Positions 50,550-60,488 of a stretch of DNA of 64,000 bases are shown here, piece by piece; within the stretch, counting starts at the first letter, position 1, and each line of letters opens with the position of its first letter. Under the pieces are notes generated by a model that saw nothing but the letters and a program-made list of their open reading frames with translations, was not told where the DNA came from and ran no database searches. The position numbers and the translations under genes are program-made. Source of the DNA: an uncultured Pelagibacteraceae bacterium (GTDB taxonomy: Bacteria; Pseudomonadota; Alphaproteobacteria; Pelagibacterales; Pelagibacteraceae); the NCBI GenBank assembly GCA_902629695.1, contig CACORY010000003.1:16730-80729 (forward strand), given 5' to 3'.

Positions 50550-51335
50550 TTAATTATCTAATTCTTCCCAATCACTATCATTTTGAGTATTGATAGTTTT
50601 CTTAGTATTTAGAATTTTTTGTTGTCTATCTTGTAAGTATAAACTTTTTACAGATGCATAAAAATCTAAAGAATTTTCCTCTAAGTTTTCTATAGCATCA
50701 TAATTTTTAGCTCTAAAATCTACCCCGGTTGTTACTTTTGAGGCATAATAATCAATGTCACTAAAATATTGTGTGTCGTTTTTGATAGAAACATTATACC
50801 ACGGGTCACCGCCCATAAAGTTTGCAACTGATGAAATAGCATCTCTCGTTGTGCTCGGACCTAAAATTGGAAGCACGATATAACATCCTGGTCCTACTCC
50901 GTGTTTAGCTAAGGTTTGTCCATAATCCTCTTTCTCATATTCTGACAGACCCATTAATTCAGCAACATCGAATATTCCAAAAATACCTAGAGTTGTATTA
51001 ATTATTAATCTTCCTGTATTAACGCCTGCTTTTTTCAAATCACCTTGAAGAATATTATTTGGAATAGTTACTAAATTAGAAAGATTATCCATTGAATTTC
51101 CAACACCAGTTCTAATTGAAGTAGGCAAAATATTATATGCGCTTGCGAGAGGTTTTATAATAGCCCCATCCAAAGCCTGATTGAAAGCAAATGTCGCCCT
51201 ATTAAACTTCTCTGAACAATCTTTAATTTCAGATGGTTGATTTTTTTTTAATATTAATTCTCCATCTGTCCCCGCAACTGCATTAAAAGTTAACGCAAAA
51301 GTTGTAACTAACAAAATTGTAAATCTTCTCATCAT
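50550..51335 (-). CDS. mlaA: MlaA/VacJ-family outer-membrane lipid-asymmetry protein
   Basis: A 261-residue MlaA homologue: EKFNRATFAFNQALDGAIIKPLASAYN, VGNSMDNLSNLVTIPNNILQGDLKKAG, GIFGIFDVAELMG and YGQTLAKHGVGPGCYIVLPILGPSTTRD are diagnostic. The signal peptide ends FNAVAGTDG with no lipobox cysteine, so it appears to be a signal-peptidase-I product rather than a lipoprotein. It is cotranscribed with mlaC. Confidence 0.9.
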   Translation of the reverse strand: MMRRFTILLVTTFALTFNAVAGTDGELILKKNQPSEIKDCSEKFNRATFAFNQALDGAIIKPLASAYNILPTSIRTGVGNSMDNLSNLVTIPNNILQGDLKKAGVNTGRLIINTTLGIFGIFDVAELMGLSEYEKEDYGQTLAKHGVGPGCYIVLPILGPSTTRDAISSVANFMGGDPWYNVSIKNDTQYFSDIDYYASKVTTGVDFRAKNYDAIENLEENSLDFYASVKSLYLQDRQQKILNTKKTINTQNDSDWEELDN

Positions 51336-51386
51336 AATTGATTTATATTATATAAAGAACTAATGTAAATTAAGATTTTGTTACAA

Positions 51387-52124
51387 ATGATGCTTAAAAA
51401 AGGCCTAAATTTGATAAGAAATTACTCTATCAATTTTGATATTCCAGAAAGAAACAACAAAGATATAAATTTTATTATTATTCACTATACTGGAATGAAA
51501 AGTGAAACAGCGGCAATTAAAAGACTGTGTAATTCAAAATCAAAAGTAAGCTCACATTATTTTATAAAAAAAAATGGAGAAATATTAAATCTTATACCTG
51601 ATAATTATATTGCTTGGCATGCTGGTAAGTCACAGTGGAAAAAAAAAAATTTTTTAAATAAAGAGTCAATTGGTATTGAGATCCAAAACCCTGGTCATTC
51701 ATCTTATTATTCAAATTTTTCAGAAAAACAAATTGTTGCATTAAAAAAATTATTAAGATTTTTAATGAAAAAATACAAAGTTTTAAAAAGAAATGTATTG
51801 GGTCATTCAGATGTAGCACCAATAAGAAAAAAAGATCCTGGTGAAAAATTTCCCTGGCATAGACTTTCAAAAGAAGGATTTTGTATATGGCATAAACTAA
51901 AAAAAAAAAATTTAGAAAAGTCTAGGAAATTAAATCTTTCAAATTTTGATAAGAAGATATTTTTAAATAACTTAAAAAAGATAGGATATAACTGTGCTAA
52001 AGGTTACAGGAATAATATTAAGCAGAGATTATTAACAACAGCCTTTCAAAGAAGGTTTAGACAAGAATTAGTTGATGGCAAAATTGATAAAGAATGCTTC
52101 TTAATTAGTCAGAATTTGATTTAA
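51387..52124 (+). CDS. N-acetylmuramoyl-L-alanine amidase (AmiD/Amidase_2)
   Basis: Peptidoglycan amidase of 245 aa from the ATG at 51387; the track uses an upstream TTG. The Zn-dependent Amidase_2 domain has FIIIHYTGM (first His), SSHYFIKKNGEI, AWHAGKSQW and LGHSDVAPIRKKDPG (second His and Lys/Asp). The C-terminal 60 residues (FLNNLKKIGYNCAKGY...TAFQRRFR) resemble a peptidoglycan-binding domain. No signal peptide is visible. Probably cytosolic anhydromuropeptide recycling, or exported another way. Confidence 0.85.
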   Translation: MMLKKGLNLIRNYSINFDIPERNNKDINFIIIHYTGMKSETAAIKRLCNSKSKVSSHYFIKKNGEILNLIPDNYIAWHAGKSQWKKKNFLNKESIGIEIQNPGHSSYYSNFSEKQIVALKKLLRFLMKKYKVLKRNVLGHSDVAPIRKKDPGEKFPWHRLSKEGFCIWHKLKKKNLEKSRKLNLSNFDKKIFLNNLKKIGYNCAKGYRNNIKQRLLTTAFQRRFRQELVDGKIDKECFLISQNLI

Positions 52125-52171
52125 TTAAAAATTATCATTGAAATTACAAAATTATGTTGTAAAGATTAACC

Positions 52172-52524
52172 GCCAGATAAATGACTTGTCGCTTTAATAA
52201 ATTAAAGAGGAAAGTCCGGGCTCCACAAGGATACAGTGCCAGATAATATCTGGCAGGGGTAACCCTAGGGACAGTGCCACAGAAAACAAACCGCCATAAC
52301 ATGGCAAGGGTGAAAAGGTGTGGTAAGAGCACACCGGTTCTATTGGTAACAATGAACGCTGGAAAACCCCACTGGGAGCAAGGCTAAGTAGAGATAACAT
52401 TGTTTAAAAACTAAAAGCCATCCTTGGCTAGTTATCAGGGTTAGCTGCTTGAGCTTAAGAGCGATCTTAAGCCTAGAGAAATGATAGGTTTAAATGACAG
52501 AACCCGGCTTACAGTTTATCTGGC
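52172..52524 (+). ncRNA. rnpB: RNase P RNA (type A)
   Basis: The catalytic RNA of RNase P. Helix P1 is formed by GCCAGATAAA at the 5' end and TTTATCTGGC at the 3' end. Universal segments are present: GAGGAAAGTCCGGGCTCC near the 5' side, the AGGGTGAAAAGGTG region, and ACAGAACCCGGCTTA near the 3' end. A possible promoter TTGAAA at 52138 with an AAAGAT at 17 nt fits the start. Two minus-strand ORFs of the track lie over it and are spurious. Confidence 0.95.
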
Positions 52525-52612
52525 ATATTCTATTTAAGATTTATCCTAAATGTTCACATTTTGATACAATTTTTAATGATTAGCACAATTATTAAATTAT
52601 AAATTGTATGTA

Positions 52613-52641
52613 TTGACACTTTTCCTAAAAGCCCATAATAT
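52613..52641 (+). promoter_or_regulatory. mraZ/dcw promoter
   Basis: TTGACA (52613-52618, consensus) and TAATAT (52636-52641, 4/6) are separated by 17 nt. The start of transcription would be about 36-38 nt before the mraZ ATG. It is the only clear promoter before the 11-kb mraZ-to-murG run. MraZ-type boxes overlap its -10. Confidence 0.6.
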
Positions 52642-52663
52642 CCCATAAATTCCCAAATTGGGA
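52632..52663 (-). promoter_or_regulatory. MraZ-type operator, three phased CCCA (TGGG) boxes
   Basis: CCCA occurs at 52632, 52642 and 52652, exactly 10 bp apart, which on the minus strand gives TGGGN direct repeats with 5-nt spacers, the published MraZ recognition pattern. The third box is also part of the inverted repeat TCCCAA-A-TTGGGA (52651-52663). The boxes overlap the -10 element, fitting autorepression by MraZ encoded just downstream. Confidence 0.65.
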
Positions 52664-52684
52664 AAATAATGGATTTTATGGTTT

Positions 52685-53140
52685 ATGTTTTTATCAACCT
52701 ACGAAAACAAATTAGACAAAAAAGGGAGGGTGTCAGTGCCAGCAAGCTTTAGGTCTTATCTATCTAATTTGGGTTATAACGGAATAATTTGTTTTCCATC
52801 TTTCAATAATCAATCAATTGAAGCTTGGCCACAAGACAGAATAGAAAAAATTTCTAATACAATAGACTCATTAAATCCTTTTGAAGAAAAAAGAGATTTT
52901 TTTGCAACATCAATTTTATCGGAAAGTACAAATTTACAATTTGATAGTGAGGGAAGAATTTTATTATCCTCAAAATTACTAAAGCATGCAAAAATTAAAA
53001 ATAGTATGATTTTTGTTGGACAAGGCAAAACCTTTCAAATATGGGAACCAGCAGTTTTTGAAAAATTTAAGATAAGTGCAAGAAAAAAAGCAAATATTAA
53101 TCGTGCAAGTCTTAAATGGGAGCAACAATTAAATAAATAA
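52685..53140 (+). CDS. mraZ: Transcriptional regulator MraZ
   Basis: A 151-residue double AbrB-like-fold DNA-binding protein at the head of the dcw cluster. It has two SWI/AbrB repeats: YENKLDKKGRVSVPASFRSYL (residues 6-26) and LQFDSEGRILLSSKLLKHAKI (about 80-100). It probably represses its own promoter through the phased TGGG boxes upstream. ftsZ follows at 15 nt, so control would extend to division. Confidence 0.95.
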   Translation: MFLSTYENKLDKKGRVSVPASFRSYLSNLGYNGIICFPSFNNQSIEAWPQDRIEKISNTIDSLNPFEEKRDFFATSILSESTNLQFDSEGRILLSSKLLKHAKIKNSMIFVGQGKTFQIWEPAVFEKFKISARKKANINRASLKWEQQLNK

Positions 53141-53155
53141 AGAGGGGATAATAAA

Positions 53156-54619
53156 ATGACAATAAACTTTAAGGTACCAGAAATAAAAGAATTAAAACCA
53201 AGAATATTGGTTCTTGGAGTTGGAGGAGCTGGAGGTAATGCAATAAATGAAATGATCGACGCAGGTGTAGAAGGTGTTGAATTCGTTGCTGTAAATACTG
53301 ATGCTCAAGATTTAAAAACAAGTAAGTCAAAAACTAGGATTCAAATTGGTTTAAATTTAACAAAAGGCTTAGGTGCTGGAGCAAAACACGAAATTGGCTT
53401 AGCAGCAGCGAATGAGTCTCTAAATGACATTGTTGATATTCTTAAAGGTGCCAATATGGTTTTTATTACAGCTGGAATGGGTGGAGGAACCGGTACAGGT
53501 GCTGCACATGTAATTGCAAGAGCTGCTAAAGAATTAAATATTCTTACAGTGGGCGTAGTAACTTTACCATTTTTATATGAAGCACCATCAAGAATGCGAA
53601 GAGCTCATGAAGGCCTTGAAGAACTAAGAAAACATGTAGATACTATTATAGTAATTCCAAACCAAAATTTATTTAAAATTGCAAATGAACAAACTACATA
53701 CAAAGAGTCTTTTCAACTATCAAACAGTATTCTAAGACATGGGGTTCAAAGTGTAACAGATTTGATGGTAAAAGATGGTTTAGTTAATTTAGATTTTGCG
53801 GACGTAGAAACTGTAATGAGTTCTATGGGTAAAGCAATGATGGGCACAGGTGAAGCTGAAGGAGAGGATAGAGCTGAAAAGGCAACTGAAATAGCTTTAA
53901 ATAACCCTCTAATTGATGACTATTCACTTAAAGGCGCAAAAGGTTTGTTAATTAATATCACTGGAGGAAATGATCTTAAACTTTTTGAAGTAGATGAAAT
54001 AGTAAATAAGATTAGATCTGAAGTTGATGCTGAAGCAGAGATTATAAATGGATCAATCATTGATCCATCATTAGATGGAAAAATTCGCGTATCTATTGTT
54101 GCGACTGCTTTAGATGGTCAACACCCTGAGTCAAAATCAGTAATTAATATGGTTCATCGTATTCAAAATCGTAATCCAGGATATTCTGACTTTACAACAG
54201 CAACTGGAACAAACCCTCACAACTTTTCTAATGCAAGTTCTAATCCGGTCTCGCATGGCGCTAATGCTTTAAAACTTGAGAATGAAATAGTAAATGAAAA
54301 TTTAAACAATCAAACAGTTGATGAGGTGAATAATCAATATCACGAGGAATTACTAAAGGATCAAGAAGCAAAAAGTATAGTTGAGAGTACCTCAGAAGAT
54401 GAAGAGAAATCTTTTTCTCAAGAAGCAATTAATAATAATGAGACAGAACACAATATAACTAATGATCTAAAAGAATTTGGTGTAGATACAGACGAACCAG
54501 ATTTGTTTAGTAATGATAATCTAAATTCATCTTCTGAAAGTTTATTAGGATCTGAAAAAGATGATCAAGAAGATGATGATCTTGAGATACCTGCATTTTT
54601 AAGAAGACAAAAAAATTAA
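53156..54619 (+). CDS. ftsZ: Cell division protein FtsZ
   Basis: Tubulin-like GTPase forming the Z ring, 487 aa. [16 protein letters not shown] near the start, tubulin signature GGGTGTG near residue 110, T7-loop region with [11 protein letters not shown]. An unstructured linker of about 150 aa is followed by the conserved C-terminal peptide [13 protein letters not shown] good Shine-Dalgarno AGAGGGG (53141-53147) precedes it. Its place between mraZ and rsmH is unusual; ftsZ normally ends the cluster after ftsA. Confidence 0.97.
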   Translation: MTINFKVPEIKELKPRILVLGVGGAGGNAINEMIDAGVEGVEFVAVNTDAQDLKTSKSKTRIQIGLNLTKGLGAGAKHEIGLAAANESLNDIVDILKGANMVFITAGMGGGTGTGAAHVIARAAKELNILTVGVVTLPFLYEAPSRMRRAHEGLEELRKHVDTIIVIPNQNLFKIANEQTTYKESFQLSNSILRHGVQSVTDLMVKDGLVNLDFADVETVMSSMGKAMMGTGEAEGEDRAEKATEIALNNPLIDDYSLKGAKGLLINITGGNDLKLFEVDEIVNKIRSEVDAEAEIINGSIIDPSLDGKIRVSIVATALDGQHPESKSVINMVHRIQNRNPGYSDFTTATGTNPHNFSNASSNPVSHGANALKLENEIVNENLNNQTVDEVNNQYHEELLKDQEAKSIVESTSEDEEKSFSQEAINNNETEHNITNDLKEFGVDTDEPDLFSNDNLNSSSESLLGSEKDDQEDDDLEIPAFLRRQKN

Positions 54620-54637
54620 TGGTCTTCGAAAAAATAA

Positions 54638-55648
54638 ATGGAAGCCACCATGGTACTGGATACTCCAAAACATTATCCGGTATTGCTAAATGAACTAATT
54701 AGCATTATTTCCCCTCAACATGGTGGCACATTTATTGATTGCACATTTGGGCAAGGCGGATATACAAAAAAAATTTTAAATTTTAAAAATACAAAAGTAA
54801 TTGCAATAGATAGAGATTTAAAAACTAAAGAAATAGCAGATAAATTTCTAAATAAATTTCATGATAGGTTTTCATTTAAAAATAAAAAATTTAGTCAGTT
54901 AGATAATCTAAAACTTAAAAATATTGATGTTAGAGCAGTTGTTTTTGATTTAGGATACTCATTAGTTCAAATAAAAGATCCTGATAAAGGATTATCATTT
55001 AATTCAATTGGGGATCTAAATATGCAGATGGGAATTAATGATTTTTCTGCATCTGATGTAATCAATAAATTAAATGTAAAAGAATTAGAAAAAATTTTTA
55101 AATTTTTTGGTGAGGAAAAAGATGCAAAAAAGATTGCAAATATTATCGTAAGAGAGAGAAAAAATAAGAAAATTGATACTCAAATTTTAGTAGAATTGAT
55201 TGAAAAAATTAAAAAAAAGAAAAATTTGAAAATCCATAATGCAACAAAAGTTTTTCAAGCTTTGAGAATTTTTGTAAATAAAGAAATTAGTGAATTGATA
55301 TTTGGTTTAATAACCGCTTCGAAAATTCTTAAAAAAAATGGAGTATTAGCTGTTGTAACCTTTCATTCTATTGAAGATAAAATAGTTAAATATTTTTTTA
55401 AAAGCTTATCCGAAAAAAAAAGTGTCTCAAGATATTTACCAAAATTAGAACAATCTGAAAAATTATTTTATCTAAAAGAAAAAAAACCAATTTTACCATC
55501 AATTAAAGAACTAAAAGAAAATATATCATCAAGATCTGCAAAACTTAGGTATTTAATTAAAAAGGATAATTCTTATCACTTTGAAAATGATATTTTAGAT
55601 AAATTTGAACATTTATTAAAGATTGAGAGTATTGGAGATAAGTTATGA
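54638..55648 (+). CDS. rsmH: 16S rRNA (cytosine-1402-N4)-methyltransferase RsmH
   Basis: SAM methyltransferase (MraW), up to 336 aa. [14 protein letters not shown], then SAM-motif [23 protein letters not shown] and [17 protein letters not shown] are diagnostic. [11 protein letters not shown] at 54650 is an alternative start four codons in. Its stop overlaps the ftsL ATG (4 nt). As usual it immediately precedes ftsL-ftsI. Confidence 0.95.
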   Translation: MEATMVLDTPKHYPVLLNELISIISPQHGGTFIDCTFGQGGYTKKILNFKNTKVIAIDRDLKTKEIADKFLNKFHDRFSFKNKKFSQLDNLKLKNIDVRAVVFDLGYSLVQIKDPDKGLSFNSIGDLNMQMGINDFSASDVINKLNVKELEKIFKFFGEEKDAKKIANIIVRERKNKKIDTQILVELIEKIKKKKNLKIHNATKVFQALRIFVNKEISELIFGLITASKILKKNGVLAVVTFHSIEDKIVKYFFKSLSEKKSVSRYLPKLEQSEKLFYLKEKKPILPSIKELKENISSRSAKLRYLIKKDNSYHFENDILDKFEHLLKIESIGDKL

Positions 55649-55953
55649 AAAAATTTTTAATTTTTTTCATTATACTACCCTTAATTTTATTAACTGCTTT
55701 CATTAAAAACTCAACAAAAAGAATAGATGATCAAATGTACGTGACTAAAGAAGAAATTAGGATTTTAAAAAAAGATTATGAGAGAAATAAATTGGAATAT
55801 GATTATCTCAGTTCAGCAGAAAAACTTTTGGAGTTCCATCGATTATATTTTGATGATGAGTTGATAAGAAAAGATATTAATCAAATAAGTTTACTTAAGA
55901 GAGTAAATAATGATCTTCATATTGAAAGATTAAAAATAAGTGTAGATAAATGA
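55645..55953 (+). CDS. ftsL: FtsL-like division protein
   Basis: A 102-residue bitopic protein: a Lys-rich start, one hydrophobic segment ([17 protein letters not shown]), then a charged coiled coil ([33 protein letters not shown]). Sequence identity to FtsL is low, as always for this family; assignment comes from topology and position between rsmH and ftsI with 4-nt overlaps on both sides. It would form the FtsQLB complex. Confidence 0.8.
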   Translation: MKKFLIFFIILPLILLTAFIKNSTKRIDDQMYVTKEEIRILKKDYERNKLEYDYLSSAEKLLEFHRLYFDDELIRKDINQISLLKRVNNDLHIERLKISVDK

Positions 55954-57638
55954 AAAATAAAAAACAAAATATTGTTTTGGAGGATCAACAAGATGATTTT
56001 TTATTCAAAAAAACCAAATCTAACTTAAATATTTCGTTTAACAGAGTATCATTTGTTTTTTTTGTTTTCTTTGTTATTTTTTTAATTTACTCAATACATT
56101 TAGTTCATCTTGGATTAAGAAAATCAAAAATTAATATAATAAACAATGTTAAGCAGCCATTAAATAAACTTTATAGAGCAGATATTGTTGATAGAAATGG
56201 AAGATATCTTGTTAAAACTGTTAGTTCTATTGATATAGGTATTAGCACTAAGAAAGTAATAGATCAAAAAAAATTACTACTAAATTTAAGATACATTTTT
56301 CCAAACAAAAATTACGAAAAAATTGAATCTAATCTTAAAGACAAAAATTTTTTTTATTTTGAGAAAAGAATCTCAGAGGAAAAATATGAAAAATTAATGA
56401 AATTAGGAGATAAATCTATTCAATCAGAGGAGAGATTAACAAGAGTTTATCCTGAAAAAAACTTATTTAGTCACATAATTGGTCAAATTGATAATGATAA
56501 TAATGGAATTTCGGGCTTAGAAAAGTCTCTAGATAAACGTCTTAAAAATACTAATGGATCCATTAAGCTGACTGTCGATAAAGATATTCAATTTTTAATT
56601 AGGAATGAATTAATAAAATTTAATAAAATTTTTAAAACCAAAGGAAGTGCATCTATTTTAATGGATGTTAATAATGGTGAAATTTTTTCTTTAGTTTCTT
56701 TACCTGATTTCGATCCAAATAAAAGAAAAGATATCTCAGACTTAAATTTCATTAATAGAGCAACAAAAGGAGTTTATGAATTTGGATCTGTTTTCAAAAC
56801 TTTAACTTTAGCATCTGCTTTTAATGAAAAAATTCTTGAACCTGAAAATGAGTTTAATGATTTACCACAATCCTTAACTTGTGCAGGTTTTACCATACGA
56901 GAATATGACAAAGAAATACCTACTGATTTAACTGTTGAACAAATTTTAGTAAGATCTGGCAACATTGGCTCTGTTAAAATTGGTCAAAAAGTTGGAGAGG
57001 AAAAATTTAAATTATTTTTATCAAAACTTGGAATACTAAAAAAAATCGAATTTGATATTGAAGAAGTGGGAAAGCCAATTAAATTTAATTGGGGCAAGTG
57101 TCCTCTGGCAACAGCGTCTTTTGGCCATGGTATTACAACGACTCTTTTACAATTGGTAAAAGCATATTCCATTATAGTCAATGGAGGTTATGTAGTAAGG
57201 CCCACATTAATTAAACAAATAGATAAAAATGAAAAGATACAAATTTTAGATGAAAGTGTTTCAGAAAAAATTCTTCCAATCTTGAGAAAAATTGTGACAA
57301 CAAAGGAGGGCACAGCCTCGTTAGCAAACGTAGATGGTTACGAAATTGGTGGTAAAACTGGAACAGCTCAAAAAAGTGTAGCAGGTGGTTATTCAAGAAA
57401 GAAAATAAATTCTTTTATATCAGTCTTTCCAACTTCAAAACCGAAATTTATTTTAGCAGTTATGTTAGATGAACCTCAAATTAATAGTGAATATGTTTAT
57501 CATTATAGGGACGGTTCTAATATTAAATACAAAGGTACTCCGTTTAATACATCAGGTTGGACCACAGTTGAGGTAACAGGTCAAATTGTTGAAAAAATTG
57601 GGCCTATTTTAGCCACAAAATACAGTGAAATTAATTAG
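55950..57638 (+). CDS. ftsI: Septal peptidoglycan transpeptidase FtsI (PBP3)
   Basis: Class B penicillin-binding protein, 562 aa. Cytoplasmic start of about 33 residues, one membrane anchor (VSFVFFVFFVIFLIYSIHLV), PBP dimer domain, then transpeptidase motifs SxxK in FGSVFKTLTLAS (near 280), SxN in VRSGNIGS and KTG in GGKTGTAQ. It crosslinks septal peptidoglycan with FtsW encoded downstream. Overlaps ftsL by 4 nt; murEF starts 3 nt later. Confidence 0.96.
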   Translation: MKNKKQNIVLEDQQDDFLFKKTKSNLNISFNRVSFVFFVFFVIFLIYSIHLVHLGLRKSKINIINNVKQPLNKLYRADIVDRNGRYLVKTVSSIDIGISTKKVIDQKKLLLNLRYIFPNKNYEKIESNLKDKNFFYFEKRISEEKYEKLMKLGDKSIQSEERLTRVYPEKNLFSHIIGQIDNDNNGISGLEKSLDKRLKNTNGSIKLTVDKDIQFLIRNELIKFNKIFKTKGSASILMDVNNGEIFSLVSLPDFDPNKRKDISDLNFINRATKGVYEFGSVFKTLTLASAFNEKILEPENEFNDLPQSLTCAGFTIREYDKEIPTDLTVEQILVRSGNIGSVKIGQKVGEEKFKLFLSKLGILKKIEFDIEEVGKPIKFNWGKCPLATASFGHGITTTLLQLVKAYSIIVNGGYVVRPTLIKQIDKNEKIQILDESVSEKILPILRKIVTTKEGTASLANVDGYEIGGKTGTAQKSVAGGYSRKKINSFISVFPTSKPKFILAVMLDEPQINSEYVYHYRDGSNIKYKGTPFNTSGWTTVEVTGQIVEKIGPILATKYSEIN

Positions 57639-57641
57639 GCA

Positions 57642-60488
57642 ATGCAACTCAAAGATTTTATTCCTAATGTAAAAAAAAAATTTGGTAAAATATTTTTTTC
57701 TGGAATTTCTTTTGACAGCTCTAAAGTAAAAAAAAACCATATTTTTTTTGCAATTAAAGGTAACAATTTTGATGGAAATAAATTCATTCCCCATGCAATT
57801 CAAAATGGTTCAAGAATTATTGTTAGTGAAAATAAGTCTGATGAATATAAAAATGGAATTTTATATATCAATAAAAAAAATATTCGAAAGTTATTAGCTG
57901 ACGTTTCATCAAAAATTTATAACAAAAAACCAAAAAACTTAATTGCAGTAACTGGAACAAATGGTAAATCTTCAGTGTCAGATTTTTATTACCAAATATT
58001 AAGATTAAATAAAAAGAGGGTTGCGTCGATTGGGACTTTGGGGGTAAAAGCAGAAAATTTCAATATCAAGTTATCTAACACAACTATTGATCCGATACAA
58101 TTAAGCCAAATATTACAAAAAATTAAAAATCAAAAAATCGATAATGTGATAATGGAAGCCTCAAGTCATGGACTAATACAAAATAGACTAGATGGATATA
58201 AATTCAATTCAGGAATATTTACAAATTTATCACAAGATCATTTAGATTATCATAAAAATTTAAATGCTTACCTTAAAGCAAAGCTTTATTTGTTTCAAAA
58301 TCTTATAAAAACAAAAGGTAATGTTATAGCAGATGAAAAAATAGCGCAATTCAATCAGATTAAAAGAATTACTAATAGAAAAAAATTAAAATTAGTGACT
58401 TTAAATGATAAAAAAAATAATTTTAAAATTATTTCTCATAGATATAAAGGAAATTCTCAAATTCTCAAAATAGAGTATAAGAAATCTATAATAGAACTTA
58501 ATGTTAATCTAATTGGAAAAATTCAAATTAAAAATTTATTAATGGCGATTATTGCAGCGAGCAATAGCAACCTAAATTTAAAAAAAATTTTATCTGTAGT
58601 ACCGAAAATTAAACCTGTGAAAGGAAGATTTGAAAATATTAGTAAAATTAAAAACAAATCTAAGGTTATTCTTGATTATGCACATACTCCAGATGCTCTG
58701 GAAATATGTCTTTTAAATTTAAAAGAACAATTTCCCGATAAAAAAATAATTTTACTATTTGGTTGTGGTGGAAATAGAGATCAAAACAAAAGATCAAAAA
58801 TGGGAAAAATTGCGAACAATTATTCTGATAAAATTTATCTCACTAATGATAACCCTAGATTTGAAAATCCTAATAAAATTAGGCATGACGTTAGAAAAGG
58901 AATAAAAGATAAAAGAAAAATAATTGAGATTTCAAATAGAGCAATAGCGATTTCAGAGGCAATCAAAAATTTAAATACAGGTGAAGTTTTATTAGTAGCT
59001 GGAAAGGGGCACGAAACAATTCAAGATATTGGTAAAAGAAAGATTAATTTTTCTGATAGAAAGTTTATTTTGAAAGCAATTAAAGCCAAGAATAGGTATC
59101 TATCAAATAATTTAAAACTAAATATTATTAAAGAGTTGTCAGGTTTTAAAAATTTACCAAATTCTTTATTAATTAAACAAGCTAGAATTAATTCTAAAGA
59201 GGTCAAAAAAAATGACATCTTTTTTGCGATTAAGGGAAAAAAAAATGATGGAAATAAATTCGTAGAGCAATCTTTTAAAAAAAAAGCTTCACTAGCTATA
59301 GTAAGTAAAATAAAAAAAAAACTTAATTTAAGTCGTCAAATAAAAGTTAAAGATACATTAAAATTTTTAACAACTTCCTCAAATATTTTAAGAAAAAATA
59401 TTGACGCAAAAATAATTGCTATCACTGGAAGTTGTGGAAAAACCACCTTAAAAGAGTTATTAGGTTACACTTTAAGCAAATTTTCTAAAGTAAGCATTTC
59501 TCCAAAATCTTATAACAACAAATATGGGGTACCTTTAAGTCTTTTGAATTTAGATCATAATGATGATTATGGTGTTTTAGAAGTAGGGATGGATAAGAAA
59601 GGTGAAATAGATTTTTTATCTAAAATTGTACAACCTGACGTGAGTATAATTACGAATATAAACTATGCACATATTAAAAATTTTAAAAATATAAAACAGA
59701 TTGCTTTAGCTAAAGCAGAAATTATAGAAAACACAAAATCAAATGGTCACATAGTTTTAAATGCGGATGATAATTTTTTTAAATTACATGAGAAGATTGC
59801 TCTCAAAAAAAATCTTAACGTGAAGTCTTTTGGTATTAAAAATAAAAAATCAGATATCAAATTGTTAAGTATTAAAAAAAATTCAAAATTTTATGAAGCT
59901 TCTGTAAAAATTGATAATTCAAAAAAATATTTCGTAATTCCTAATAATTTTAAAAGTAATATCTATAATATATTAGCAACTTTAGCAGTAATAAATCTTT
60001 TTACTGATATTTTTCGTTTAAAATTTAATACTTTCTTAAAATTTAAAACACCATCAGGAAGAGGTGATTTTTTAAGATTAAATATAAATAAAAAAATTAT
60101 TAATTTAATTGATGAAAGTTATAATTCAAACCCTCTTTCTCTTAAATCAGCGATAATGAATTATGATAAATTAGATAAAAAAAATTCCAAAAAATATCTT
60201 TTGCTTGGAGATATGTTAGAGCTTGGAAAACATTCTAAAAACCTTCATCAATCAATTGCTCCTATTATAAATCGAACAAAAATTGATAAAATTTTTGTTA
60301 AGGGTAGAAATGTCGTTTCTATCTATAATAAACTTTTAAAATCAAAAAAGGGTAAAATATTGACAAATAACTCTCAAATTATTGAATTGATTAAAAGAGA
60401 TTTAAATAATAATGATTACTTAATGGTAAAAGCCTCAAATGCAACAGGGTTTAATAGAATAATAAAAAATTTAAAAGGATCTAATTAA
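57642..60488 (+). CDS. murE-murF: Bifunctional MurE-MurF fusion ligase
   Basis: One 948-residue frame containing two Mur ligases. Residues 1-480 are MurE: P-loop VTGTNGKSSVSDF at 103-115, HTPDALE, and DNPRFENP near 404, the DNPR motif selecting meso-diaminopimelate. Residues 485-948 are MurF: second P-loop ITGSCGKTTLKEL near 595, DESYNSNPLSLKSA and LLLGDMLELG. Both active sites look intact. It would add DAP and then D-Ala-D-Ala to UDP-MurNAc-peptide. No stop or frameshift separates the halves. Confidence 0.95.
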   Translation: MQLKDFIPNVKKKFGKIFFSGISFDSSKVKKNHIFFAIKGNNFDGNKFIPHAIQNGSRIIVSENKSDEYKNGILYINKKNIRKLLADVSSKIYNKKPKNLIAVTGTNGKSSVSDFYYQILRLNKKRVASIGTLGVKAENFNIKLSNTTIDPIQLSQILQKIKNQKIDNVIMEASSHGLIQNRLDGYKFNSGIFTNLSQDHLDYHKNLNAYLKAKLYLFQNLIKTKGNVIADEKIAQFNQIKRITNRKKLKLVTLNDKKNNFKIISHRYKGNSQILKIEYKKSIIELNVNLIGKIQIKNLLMAIIAASNSNLNLKKILSVVPKIKPVKGRFENISKIKNKSKVILDYAHTPDALEICLLNLKEQFPDKKIILLFGCGGNRDQNKRSKMGKIANNYSDKIYLTNDNPRFENPNKIRHDVRKGIKDKRKIIEISNRAIAISEAIKNLNTGEVLLVAGKGHETIQDIGKRKINFSDRKFILKAIKAKNRYLSNNLKLNIIKELSGFKNLPNSLLIKQARINSKEVKKNDIFFAIKGKKNDGNKFVEQSFKKKASLAIVSKIKKKLNLSRQIKVKDTLKFLTTSSNILRKNIDAKIIAITGSCGKTTLKELLGYTLSKFSKVSISPKSYNNKYGVPLSLLNLDHNDDYGVLEVGMDKKGEIDFLSKIVQPDVSIITNINYAHIKNFKNIKQIALAKAEIIENTKSNGHIVLNADDNFFKLHEKIALKKNLNVKSFGIKNKKSDIKLLSIKKNSKFYEASVKIDNSKKYFVIPNNFKSNIYNILATLAVINLFTDIFRLKFNTFLKFKTPSGRGDFLRLNINKKIINLIDESYNSNPLSLKSAIMNYDKLDKKNSKKYLLLGDMLELGKHSKNLHQSIAPIINRTKIDKIFVKGRNVVSIYNKLLKSKKGKILTNNSQIIELIKRDLNNNDYLMVKASNATGFNRIIKNLKGSN

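Noticed and set aside
52144-52400. Two minus-strand ORFs (62 and 68 aa) in the track
   Set aside because: They lie over the RNase P RNA gene, whose conserved motifs and closing helix explain the sequence.
57642-60488. MurE-MurF fusion as an artefact of a missed stop
   Set aside because: The linker reads continuously with both ligases complete, and both the upstream and downstream junctions are normal.
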